Below, piece after piece: positions 1-6,914 of a stretch of DNA of 64,000 nt (positions are counted from its first letter, which is position 1; the number at the start of each line of letters is the position of its first letter). The stretch is from Fictibacillus enclensis (GTDB taxonomy: Bacteria > Bacillota > Bacilli > Bacillales > Fictibacillaceae), in assembly GCF_001457035.1 (NCBI RefSeq), contig NZ_KQ758617.1:1798001-1862000 (forward strand). Reading direction: 5' to 3'. A program made the translations under genes and the position numbers. Under the pieces are notes generated by a model. The model had not been told where the DNA came from and did no database searches. It saw only the letters and a program-made list of their open reading frames with translations.

Positions 1-1
1 A

Positions 2-1876
2 GTGGGCCGGGTCGTGGATGACAGCATCGTCGTCATTGAGAACATCTTCCGAAAGATCCGCAAAAGCAGCGGAGAATACGGCAAAAACGAATTGGTCATC
101 GATTCGACCAAGGAGATCCTCCGTGCGATTGTATCCTCCACATTGACGACCGTGGTAGTGTTTCTGCCGCTCGGGTTTGTCGGGGGTATTACCGGAGAAT
201 TCTTCCTGCCGTTCGCTTTAACCGTCGTCTTTGCCCTTTTGGCTTCCTTACTTGTAGCCATTACGATCGTGCCGATCCTGGCCAAGTTCGCGTTCAAAAA
301 AGTGAAACCGGAAAACAACGATGGTCCTCTTCAGCGGGCGTACGCGAAAGTGATCCGCTCGTCCCTGAACCATAAATTCATCGTCTTGTTCGTTTCCATC
401 GTTCTTCTCGCAAGCTCTCTGTTCCTGTCTACAAAGCTTGGAGCTGTCTTCCTGCCGAATGAAGAACAAAAGACCATTACGGCAAACATTGAACTTCCTG
501 CCTCCACCACTGTCGAAAAAACAAATGACGTGTCACTGAAGGTGGAGAAGATGCTCGATCAGCGGGATACCGTAAAAGAGGTAACCGCCGGCATTGGCAG
601 CCGTGACTTCCAGTCCGGGTTAAAACGCGAGAATGTAGCCAACTATTTTATTAACCTTAAAAAGCATACCAATGTGGATAAAGAGATCAAATCTCTCAAA
701 AAAGAAATCCAGACCATTGTGGACGAGGACAGCAAAGATGCTGTGGTCAGCCTGCAGGAAGCGCAGTCGGGCGGGCCGCCGTCTAACAATGAAGTGAACA
801 TCGATTTGTATTCCAACAATCTCGATGACCTGCAAAAAGGTGCTGCATCCGTTGAAAAATACATGAAATCACGTAACGACCTTAAATATGTATCCAATAA
901 CTTCAAAGATACCCAGCGTCAGTGGATCGTAAAAATTGATACGAAAAAAGCCGCAGATGCCGGAGTCTCAGGCTATACGGTGCTCGGCATTATCAATGAT
1001 GCCACCAAGCCTGTCTCTGTCGGTAACCTTGAACTGAACGGAAAAGAAAGTGATGTCCGGCTTGCCTATAATAAAGCGCCCAAATCCCTTGATGAAGTTA
1101 AGGACCTTAAAGTTTACGGCACCAAAGGCCCGGTTGCCCTTTCAGAAGTGACAGACATTAAGGATGTAGAGGCTGTAACCGCGATTCAGAAACTCGATGG
1201 AAAGGTTTATGCTCAAGTGTCTGCACAGATTCCGGGCAATGACGTCCAAGGTGTCACACAGGATGTCATCAAGAGCATAAATCATAAAGTGGACCTTCCA
1301 AAAGATGTGTCGACTGAAGGTGGTGGCGGAAGTGAAGAAACCACCCAAACCTTTAAAGAGCTTGGCCTGGCCATTGCTGTAGCCATCGGCCTTGTCTACT
1401 TGACGATGCTCATCACCTTCGGCCGTGCACGGATCCCATTTATTATTCTGTCATCTCTTATTTTCGTTCCGGTGGGTGCAATAGGCGGTCTGTACCTGGC
1501 GGATGAGCCGCTTTCAGTCAGTGCGATGATCGGCATTCTCATGCTGATCGGAATCGTAACCACCAATGCCATCGTTCTCGTCGACCGGATCGGACAAAAC
1601 CGCGATCTGAAAGGCATGACAATCCGAGAAGCATTGCTTGAAGCCGGAAAAACACGACTTCGACCAATTTTGATGACGGCATTTGCCACAATTGCTGCCC
1701 TCTTTCCGCTGGCCCTGACCTCTTCATCGGGTACGTTGATTTCAAAAGGGCTCGCCGTGGTGGTAATCGGCGGTTTGACGACCTCCACCCTGCTCACATT
1801 ACTTATTGTTCCTGTACTATATGAACTCTTTTTCAGGAAGCAGGCGAAAAGAGAACAACGGGAATCCAAAGCCTGA
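2..1876 (+). CDS. RND-family efflux transporter permease (SwrC/AcrB type), C-terminal part
   Basis: The frame is open from the first bases, so the gene is cut by the window edge. About 620 residues remain of a family that is usually about 1050. The visible part starts in transmembrane helix 4 with GRVVDDSIVVIENIF, where the two adjacent Asp residues match the proton-relay pair of AcrB-type pumps. After the central membrane block (about residues 40-150) come a large extracytoplasmic porter domain (about 150-450) and a last membrane bundle (about 455-615) ending in a basic tail. It is a proton-driven exporter of amphipathic compounds in the cytoplasmic membrane. In B. subtilis the relative SwrC exports surfactin, but substrate cannot be read from sequence. 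A strong hairpin terminator follows the stop. Confidence 0.93.
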   Translation: MGRVVDDSIVVIENIFRKIRKSSGEYGKNELVIDSTKEILRAIVSSTLTTVVVFLPLGFVGGITGEFFLPFALTVVFALLASLLVAITIVPILAKFAFKKVKPENNDGPLQRAYAKVIRSSLNHKFIVLFVSIVLLASSLFLSTKLGAVFLPNEEQKTITANIELPASTTVEKTNDVSLKVEKMLDQRDTVKEVTAGIGSRDFQSGLKRENVANYFINLKKHTNVDKEIKSLKKEIQTIVDEDSKDAVVSLQEAQSGGPPSNNEVNIDLYSNNLDDLQKGAASVEKYMKSRNDLKYVSNNFKDTQRQWIVKIDTKKAADAGVSGYTVLGIINDATKPVSVGNLELNGKESDVRLAYNKAPKSLDEVKDLKVYGTKGPVALSEVTDIKDVEAVTAIQKLDGKVYAQVSAQIPGNDVQGVTQDVIKSINHKVDLPKDVSTEGGGGSEETTQTFKELGLAIAVAIGLVYLTMLITFGRARIPFIILSSLIFVPVGAIGGLYLADEPLSVSAMIGILMLIGIVTTNAIVLVDRIGQNRDLKGMTIREALLEAGKTRLRPILMTAFATIAALFPLALTSSSGTLISKGLAVVVIGGLTTSTLLTLLIVPVLYELFFRKQAKREQRESKA

Positions 1877-1888
1877 TCTCCAAAATAA

Positions 1889-1919
1889 AACGGCGGAACC
1901 TGTTGGTTCCGCCGTTTTT
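1889..1919. terminator. Bidirectional hairpin terminator after the RND transporter and the DedA gene
   Basis: A perfect 12-bp stem (AACGGCGGAACC paired with GGTTCCGCCGTT, loop TGTT) has an A-run before it and a T-run after it, so it can stop transcripts from both converging genes. Confidence 0.9.
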
Positions 1920-1933
1920 CCTATATGAAGAAC

Positions 1934-1990
1934 GCGTTCAGCCGGTCAGGTAGGCGTTCAGCCGGTCAGGTAGGCGTCCAGCCGGTCAGC
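1934..1990. repeat. 20-bp tandem repeat, nearly three copies
   Basis: The unit GCGTTCAGCCGGTCAGGTAG occurs at 1934-1953 and 1954-1973, and a third, slightly diverged and shortened copy follows at 1974-1990. The third copy covers the last codon and stop of the DedA gene, so the array looks like an expansion of that gene's 3' end into the space before the terminator. No known repeat family was recognised. Confidence 0.85.
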
Positions 1991-2579
1991 CGGCAGCCCT
2001 CCGTTTCCGTTTTTTGTACAAAAACTTGTAGAGCAGGTAACAAAGTAGTAAAGTGCCTGCACCAATCAGAATGTATGTCTGTGACGCTTCGAGAATGGAG
2101 TTGACGGTTTTTATTTCACCCAGCCTGCCCAAAAAAAGCATGGCAATCGCCAGGGGGAAAACACCAATAAAGGTTAATATTCCAAACTTCCAGCGGTTTA
2201 CCTTGCTCATTCCTGCCGCATACGAAACATAGTTTCCTATACCAAACGGGCGCGAAAGCGCGATGCTCCACTCACCGTATTTTTTGAATACCCTTTTGGT
2301 TTTCTCTACCTTTTTCTCATCAAACTTCTCTCTCATCTTGCTTTCCAGCTTATAGCCGATCATGTACGGCACATAACTGAACAATGTATAAACAGCACTT
2401 ACCGCTAATGCCAGCAGCACCGTCTCCATTGGACTTGGCTTCAGCAGAAACCCATAGATTAAAATAACGAGCGCTCCGGGAAAGGGAACGGAGGAAGCTT
2501 CCAGTGCCGTTCCAATAAACAGGCCTGCAGCCCCCAGCTCTCGTAAAAAATGAAAAATGATTTCAAACACAACATTCAT
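1986..2579 (-). CDS. DedA/SNARE-associated family membrane protein
   Basis: A polytopic membrane protein of about 197 residues. It has the DedA signature EASSVPFPG near residue 27 and a conserved Arg-Pro segment (ALSRPFGIGNYVSYAAG) in the second half. There are about four or five hydrophobic segments and a strongly basic C-terminus. DedA proteins are linked to lipid carrier flipping (undecaprenyl phosphate, phosphatidylethanolamine) and envelope homeostasis; which lipid applies here is not known. The start ATG at 2579 is preferred because AGGAAAGGAG lies directly upstream and the protein then begins as family members do. An upstream in-frame start at 2630 would add 17 basic residues. The stop lies inside a tandem repeat. 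Confidence 0.85.
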   Translation of the reverse strand: MNVVFEIIFHFLRELGAAGLFIGTALEASSVPFPGALVILIYGFLLKPSPMETVLLALAVSAVYTLFSYVPYMIGYKLESKMREKFDEKKVEKTKRVFKKYGEWSIALSRPFGIGNYVSYAAGMSKVNRWKFGILTFIGVFPLAIAMLFLGRLGEIKTVNSILEASQTYILIGAGTLLLCYLLYKFLYKKRKRRAAG

Positions 2580-2638
2580 TCTCCTTTCCTGTCTTATCCT
2601 CCTCTTTATTCCCTTTCCCGCCAATTTCAATCTCTTTG

Positions 2639-2664
2639 GTTTAATCGCCTCGGGTATGGGGTAG
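2639..2664 (+). promoter_or_regulatory. Candidate sigma-B promoter for the HPr-like gene at 2716
   Basis: GTTTAA, 14 bases, then GGGTAG resembles the general-stress consensus GTTTAA-N12-15-GGGTAT with one mismatch. It ends about 50 bases before the start codon. The same spacing is seen in a better site at 8170-8195. Confidence 0.35.
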
Positions 2665-2715
2665 ATACGTTTTAAGTCGACGATTTATACAATCCACTTC
2701 AGGAGGATAACATAC

Positions 2716-3000
2716 ATGAAAAAGATTTGTTCAAAAACCGTTTCCATGACACAGGATGCTTCTAAATTTACCATTCAAAAGATAACGAATTTCGTTAATA
2801 TATCACGTTCTTATCAATCCAACGTGTTTCTTTGCAAAAACGGCATTACCCTTCAAGCAAAAAAATTATCTTGCCTGGTTACTTTCTTTATGATGCTTCG
2901 CAAGGATGAATCCTTTGTCCTTATTACTGAAGGCGCTGATGCAGACTCCGCGATCCAGCAGCTGCTTCAACAGCTTACACCATCACAAGCGACTACATAA
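2716..3000 (+). CDS. Degenerate HPr-like protein lacking the phosphorylation sites
   Basis: 94 residues, with AGGAGG well placed before the ATG. The second half (about residues 28-88) follows the HPr fold pattern: NISRSYQSNVFLCKNGITLQAKKL, then a hydrophobic helix, then a strand pair around FVLITEGADADSAIQQLLQQL. The phospho-accepting His15 region of HPr is replaced by unrelated residues. The regulatory Ser46 position, by alignment with KSIMGV, reads Lys (AKKLSCLV). It cannot act as an ordinary sugar phosphotransferase carrier. A role as a binding or regulatory domain is inference. It stands alone and ends in a terminator shared with the convergent TVP38 gene. A second, different HPr-like gene lies 0.85 kb away. 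Confidence 0.7.
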   Translation: MKKICSKTVSMTQDASKFTIQKITNFVNISRSYQSNVFLCKNGITLQAKKLSCLVTFFMMLRKDESFVLITEGADADSAIQQLLQQLTPSQATT

Positions 3001-3003
3001 AAA

Positions 3004-3033
3004 AAAAGCGCTGAATTGTGTCAGCGCTTTTTT
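3004..3033. terminator. Bidirectional terminator between the HPr-like and TVP38 genes
   Basis: Stem AAAAGCGCTGA / TCAGCGCTTTT with a 6-base loop, A-rich on the left and T-rich on the right, sits between two converging genes. Confidence 0.88.
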
Positions 3034-3047
3034 CTTTGGTTTTTGCC

Positions 3048-3710
3048 TTAAAGGCCAAGCTTTTTTTGCCATCTTTTTCTTGTGACCACCGGCAGGACAA
3101 TCAATATGATCAGAATGATCGATGAGATTAAGATTTCCTTCATGCCGGTATGAGCCACCGAAGATCCGATATAGGTATACGCCAGCGTTCCCGGTATGAT
3201 GCCAATGGCCGTTGCTGCCGCATAATCTCTGAATTTCACATTTGCCGCTGCTGTAAGATAACTGACAAGGTCGTAATTCAGGATGGGCAGTAACCGGAGA
3301 ATCAGCACATATATGAAGCCTTTCTCTTTGATGCCCTCCTGCACTTTCTGATACTTGCCCTTCCATTCTTTTTTCATCGCTTTTTTTCCAATCCACCTGA
3401 CCGCCAGATAGGTCATCAGCCCTCCGGAAAGCGACCCTATGTAGGTATACAGACAGCCATAGTATAATCCGAAGGCCAATCCACTTGTAATCGCAAACAC
3501 AGAGGACGGAAACAGCACAAAGGGTCTCAGGCCGTACAGCACAATAAAAACAATGGGTGCCCATACGCCCCAGGAAAGAATCCACTCCCTTAATACTTCC
3601 GGTGTTAAATTCAAATACTTGTGGTTGAAATACCATAGCAGTGCCACGCTTATAGCGATTATTAAAATTTTCATCCGATTTTTTTTGCTGCGAATCAATC
3701 GATGTTTCAC
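3048..3710 (-). CDS. TVP38/TMEM64 family membrane protein
   Basis: 220 residues with about five or six membrane segments. The family core is clear: RPFVLFPSSVFAITSGLAFG (about 62-81) and a long re-entrant segment with LRLLPILNYDLVSYLTAA (about 138-155) followed by a glycine-rich helix. The family is related to DedA proteins and is thought to act on membrane lipids; the substrate is unknown. The start is a GTG preceded by AGGAGAG, and translation would begin MKHRLIRSKKNRMKIL. The promoter region faces that of the HPr-like gene at 3846, so the two are divergently arranged. A long alternative frame overlaps it on the same strand and is a shadow. Confidence 0.88.
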   Translation of the reverse strand: MKHRLIRSKKNRMKILIIAISVALLWYFNHKYLNLTPEVLREWILSWGVWAPIVFIVLYGLRPFVLFPSSVFAITSGLAFGLYYGCLYTYIGSLSGGLMTYLAVRWIGKKAMKKEWKGKYQKVQEGIKEKGFIYVLILRLLPILNYDLVSYLTAAANVKFRDYAAATAIGIIPGTLAYTYIGSSVAHTGMKEILISSIILIILIVLPVVTRKRWQKKLGL

Positions 3711-3845
3711 CTCTCTCCTGTCTTACCTTTATATTTTCCATTACTTTCCGATAGAAGTCACTTTTATTTTCATTATATTTATGACATTTCCTCCTTACCT
3801 CTTCATAAGCTGTATAAAAAAGGAGATACAAGGGAGAGAAACGAT

Positions 3846-4091
3846 TTGAAAGTCATTGCGAAAAAACCCATCTATTCCAAAAATGCCGGCCAATTTGTGC
3901 AGTTTACCAGTCGTTTTGAGGAACCAGTGTATGTAAAAAAAGGAGAGAAAACGGCTGACGGCAAAAGCCTTCTCGGATTGATTGCATTATCCATCCAGCC
4001 GGGACAGGAGATCGAAATAACAAGCAGTGCCGATTTATCTGGTCTGCAGAACCAGCTGTTCCAATCCGATCTGTTTGAAAATGCCGAATAA
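3846..4091 (+). CDS. Crh-like HPr-family protein (Ser46 site kept, His15 missing)
   Basis: 81 residues from a TTG start with AAGGGAGAG seven bases upstream; the longer frame from 3702 has no such site. The segment GKSLLGLIALSIQPGQEIEI matches HPr KSIMGVMSLGIAKGAEITI, so the Ser46 kinase site (K-S-L-L-G) is present. Counting 31 residues back from that Ser, the active-site histidine position falls on Tyr of IYSKNAG. Keeping Ser46 while losing His15 is the pattern of Crh, the catabolite-repression HPr that helps CcpA but carries no sugar phosphate. Whether this protein is phosphorylated or binds CcpA is inference. It may equally be a remote paralogue with a new job. Confidence 0.72.
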   Translation: MKVIAKKPIYSKNAGQFVQFTSRFEEPVYVKKGEKTADGKSLLGLIALSIQPGQEIEITSSADLSGLQNQLFQSDLFENAE

Positions 4092-4105
4092 GCCAGCCGG
4101 TAATG

Positions 4106-4138
4106 ACTGTCCCCTGAATGTCAGTGGGGCAGTTTTTT
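4106..4138 (+). terminator. Terminator after the Crh-like gene
   Basis: Stem ACTGTCCCC / GGGGCAGT with an inner TGA-ATG-TCA loop stem, followed by six T. Confidence 0.85.
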
Positions 4139-4158
4139 CATACCGGCCGGCATTGTCC

Positions 4159-4494
4159 TTATAAATGGGTAATGGCGAGGATTGTCTGCAGGTAAACGTC
4201 CTGCCGCCCTCCCGCTTCATGCACCATCCTGAGCATACGGCGGCAGGGATCGTAATAATGGATGCGTCCCCTCACTCGTTTGCTCGTGAGAGCACCGGCC
4301 CGGCACATAATCTCCACCTGGCTTGCCTCTTCCATAGCCAGAAGAATCTGCTGATTCATCTCCTCCAGCAGCTGCTCATCCCATTCATGGTCTTCAGCTG
4401 CATCTCTGTCTTCCTGTTCCCATTCCCTTAAGTGCTTCACATGCTCCGGCAGCATCATGGAGGTCCATTTCAGGCTTCCTCGGTCTTTGATCAT
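4159..4494 (-). CDS. YolD-like family protein
   Basis: 111 residues with the YolD features: an N-terminal DRGSLKWTSMMLPEHVKHLREW motif region, an acidic middle and a C-terminal beta-rich part (GRIHYYDPCRRMLRM). YolD proteins are nearly always encoded directly downstream of a UvrX-type Y-family polymerase, as here, 21 bases after the uvrX stop, so the two form one operon. The function is unproven; an accessory role in translesion synthesis is the usual suggestion. GGAGG precedes the ATG. It should share SOS induction with uvrX. Confidence 0.88.
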   Translation of the reverse strand: MIKDRGSLKWTSMMLPEHVKHLREWEQEDRDAAEDHEWDEQLLEEMNQQILLAMEEASQVEIMCRAGALTSKRVRGRIHYYDPCRRMLRMVHEAGGRQDVYLQTILAITHL

Positions 4495-4515
4495 AGGTGA
4501 GGCGTCCTCCTTTCT

Positions 4516-5775
4516 CTATGCCTTATGGCCGCCCAGGAGGGTACTGCGGTGCAGTGCTGTCCCCCCGCTCGTATACGAGACGGCCCGAAGAAGAGCAGTT
4601 GATCCGTACTTTTTGCGGATATCATCCATCACATACCCAAGCTTTCGTTTTTTGGGATGCTCCAGCGTAAAGATGCTTAATTGAGTCTCATTGTCCTCGC
4701 ACACATTGGAAAGGCAAATCGAAATCTTTCGGACGGTCTTTCCTTCATAAAACGTATGAAACAACTCCAGGCAGATCTCATAGATCTCCATTGTAATATT
4801 GGTCGGTTCCGGAACGGTTTTTGAGCGGTAAAACCCTCCTCCCCATTCCTCCTTGCTGTAGCCGATTCCAAGGCTGACCGTTCTCCCTGCCTTTTTGGCT
4901 GTCCGGGCCCTCCTTGCCACCTCTTCGCACATTTCGAGAATGACATGCTGTACCTCCTTCGGGTCCGTATAATCCCTCAGCAGAATCTGGCTTTTGCCAT
5001 AGCTGATCTGTCCCTGCATAATGGGCGCCCCGACCTCCGAGAGGTCCACACCCCAGGCATGATAATACAGCTGGTTTCCCATAATGCCGAACTTTTTTTC
5101 CAAAAGCGCCAAAGGATAGTGGGCGAGATCCCCGACCGTCGTGATCCCCATCAGGTTGAGCGTCCGTTCCACCCGTGACCCAATGCCCCACATCTTGCTC
5201 AGGGGCGAAAGGATCCATAGTTTTTTCGGAATATCCTCATACGTCCACGTGGCCACCCCTTCCTTTTTCGCCTCCAAATCAAGACAGAGTTTCGCCATCA
5301 GCATATTGGGGCCGATGCCGATCGCGCAGGGCAGGCCGAACTCTTCCTTGATGGCGGTGCGAATGGCTGTTGCCAGCTGCATCGGCCCTCCCCATAACCG
5401 TTCGGTGCCGTCCGCCTGTATGAAGCTTTCGTCCACACTGTACGTATGAATGGCTTCCTTCGGGACGAATCGGTTAAGCAGACGTGTGATCTCCATGGAG
5501 CGCTTTAAAAAGAAGGACATTTGGGCGTCCACAATATGAATGCGGCTGTCTTTGGGAATTTCAAAAAGCCGGTTTCCCGTCCGGATACCAAAGTCCCTTT
5601 TTAAACAGGGAGAAGCAGCCAGGACCACGCTTCCCTGCCTTTCGGTGTTCCCGACCACGGCAAGGTAACAGTCCAGCGGATCCAGCCCTAAACGCACAGC
5701 CGCACAGCTGGCGTAAAAACTCTTCATGTCCATGCACAAAATTGAACGATTTTGAACCTTGGAATAATCGATCAA
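4516..5775 (-). CDS. uvrX: Y-family DNA polymerase, UvrX type
   Basis: 419 residues from the chosen TTG. Polymerase motifs: CMDMKSFYASCAAV near the N-terminus (first catalytic Asp) and YSVDESFIQ (second catalytic acid pair), followed by helix-hairpin-helix and little-finger regions. UvrX polymerases copy damaged DNA and are usually plasmid-, phage- or SOS-linked. The start at 5775 (TTG) has GGAG eight bases upstream and matches the family beginning (x-DYS...ILCxDMxSFYAS). The frame is open further up to 5829 but lacks a binding site. A LexA box lies 61 bases upstream, so SOS induction is expected. A second Y-family polymerase, dinB, lies 9 kb away. Confidence 0.92.
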   Translation of the reverse strand: MIDYSKVQNRSILCMDMKSFYASCAAVRLGLDPLDCYLAVVGNTERQGSVVLAASPCLKRDFGIRTGNRLFEIPKDSRIHIVDAQMSFFLKRSMEITRLLNRFVPKEAIHTYSVDESFIQADGTERLWGGPMQLATAIRTAIKEEFGLPCAIGIGPNMLMAKLCLDLEAKKEGVATWTYEDIPKKLWILSPLSKMWGIGSRVERTLNLMGITTVGDLAHYPLALLEKKFGIMGNQLYYHAWGVDLSEVGAPIMQGQISYGKSQILLRDYTDPKEVQHVILEMCEEVARRARTAKKAGRTVSLGIGYSKEEWGGGFYRSKTVPEPTNITMEIYEICLELFHTFYEGKTVRKISICLSNVCEDNETQLSIFTLEHPKKRKLGYVMDDIRKKYGSTALLRAVSYTSGGTALHRSTLLGGHKA

Positions 5776-5835
5776 CTTCCTCACTCCTTCAAAATGCAAA
5801 CGTTCGTTCTCTTTATTATGTATACCCATTTTAAC

Positions 5836-5849
5836 CGAATATATGTTCT
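5836..5849 (-). promoter_or_regulatory. LexA (DinR) box upstream of uvrX-yolD
   Basis: CGAATATATGTTCT matches the Bacillus SOS box CGAACATATGTTCG at 12 of 14 positions. It sits in the promoter region about 60 bases before the uvrX start. Confidence 0.65.
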
Positions 5850-5906
5850 GTTCTCAATGGAAATTTTTTCAGGTACTTTCCCACCCTTAAAAATCCTTGA
5901 CCACGG

Positions 5907-6134
5907 ATGGCAGGTAAGCTAATTGTGTACAAGAGGATGGAAGAGCATCTGCTGCGCAAATGGCTGGAAAAAGCCTTGTTAACCTATTTTGACGATAAAG
6001 AAACCATCCCGTATACGGAAAAGGAATATGCCTTGCTTTTGGAGCACATCCAAAAGGAATGGCAAACCGCAGAAGGATCGGACCCTTACCTCGCCGTGCA
6101 GGATGTCGTATATGATTTTGTGACCCAACAATAA
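5907..6134 (+). CDS. yqzH: YqzH-like small protein
   Basis: 75 residues, acidic and helical, with IPYTEKEYALLLEHIQKEW and a C-terminal VQDVVYDFVTQQ typical of the YqzH family, which sits next to uvrX-like genes in B. subtilis. The function is unknown. The start is uncertain: the ATG at 5907 has little Shine-Dalgarno match, the GTG at 5928 and ATG at 5937 are possible, and the family usually begins close to the latter two. It is divergent from uvrX, so the LexA box at 5836 might also affect it; that is inference. Confidence 0.7.
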   Translation: MAGKLIVYKRMEEHLLRKWLEKALLTYFDDKETIPYTEKEYALLLEHIQKEWQTAEGSDPYLAVQDVVYDFVTQQ

Positions 6135-6165
6135 AAACCCTCTCTTGTCTTTAAGAGAGGGTTTG
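6135..6165. terminator. Bidirectional terminator between yqzH and the sugar phosphatase gene
   Basis: Stem AACCCTCTCTT / AAGAGAGGGTT with A and T runs on both sides, lying between converging genes. Confidence 0.9.
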
Positions 6166-6167
6166 CG

Positions 6168-6914
6168 TTATCCGTTGCTTTCCACCGTTTCCTTTTCAAA
6201 AAAATGTTCCCATGCTTCCCGGATCCCCCCGGCGCAGTGGTTTTCTGCCCGGAAAATAAGCGGATGTTCAGGAAGCTTTTTCAGTTCATCCTGGCAGTTC
6301 CCCACCACAACGGCAGGATAGCCCATTGTAATCATGTCACGATCATTTCCGGAGTCGCCGGCTATAAGAACATTGGCTTTCTCCCACCCTTTTTCACGAA
6401 GCAGAAAGGAAAGGGCTTCACCCTTGCCAGCATTTGGCGGAAGAATGTCCACATCTCTGCCCGAGCTAAAAATCAGCTTGTGCGGCACTCCGTTTTCTTC
6501 CAGTTTTTGTTTTACTTCTTCAAATGCTCCTGCATCCTCGGCAAAGTAAGAAAGACGGTGTGTAGAGGGAATGGATTGAGGCGTAAGCCCGCTGCACTGG
6601 GCGGCAATCTGGGAAATTTCCTCAGGCCACCACTGCTCCTCCAATGTTTTCTTCCATCGCTCATGAAGCTCCGGATCATCAAAATCATACATTTCTGTCC
6701 CAACATCGGAAATGAGGATGGATGGCATAGGGAGGTTTTCCGCCTTGATCAGTTCCATCGTCGAATCATGATGCCGTCCGGTCACATAGACGAGTTCAAC
6801 CTCATAGGTTCGTTCCCCGTAATATTCAAATAAGGCAGAAGTCAGTTCCTTTTCTCCTACAAGCGTTCCATCAAGATCAGTAGCTAAAAGATGTGTAACG
6901 TTTTTTTGTTTCAC
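6168..6914 (-). CDS. Sucrose-6-phosphate phosphatase-like HAD-IIB hydrolase
   Basis: 248 residues. HAD motif I LATDLDGTLVG (residues 10-20, nucleophile Asp), a type-IIB cap in the middle, and motif IV AGDSGNDRDM near residue 190 coordinating Mg2+. The best match in memory is the sucrose-phosphate phosphatase group, including mannosylfructose-phosphate phosphatase. It should remove phosphate from the sugar phosphate made by the glycosyltransferase gene upstream, whose 3' end it overlaps by 38 bases. The start is GTG with AGGAGG nine bases upstream. The overlap implies translational coupling. The exact sugar (sucrose or mannosylfructose) is not settled by the sequence. Confidence 0.82.
   Translation of the reverse strand: MKQKNVTHLLATDLDGTLVGEKELTSALFEYYGERTYEVELVYVTGRHHDSTMELIKAENLPMPSILISDVGTEMYDFDDPELHERWKKTLEEQWWPEEISQIAAQCSGLTPQSIPSTHRLSYFAEDAGAFEEVKQKLEENGVPHKLIFSSGRDVDILPPNAGKGEALSFLLREKGWEKANVLIAGDSGNDRDMITMGYPAVVVGNCQDELKKLPEHPLIFRAENHCAGGIREAWEHFFEKETVESNG

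Noticed and set aside
2983-3831. 282-codon open frame on the minus strand
   Set aside because: It overlaps the TVP38 gene in another frame, has mixed composition with no domain, and is a shadow.
4516-6134. Prophage or plasmid island around uvrX-yolD
   Set aside because: UvrX is often phage-borne, but there are no integrase, att repeats or phage genes nearby, and the position matches the B. subtilis chromosome.
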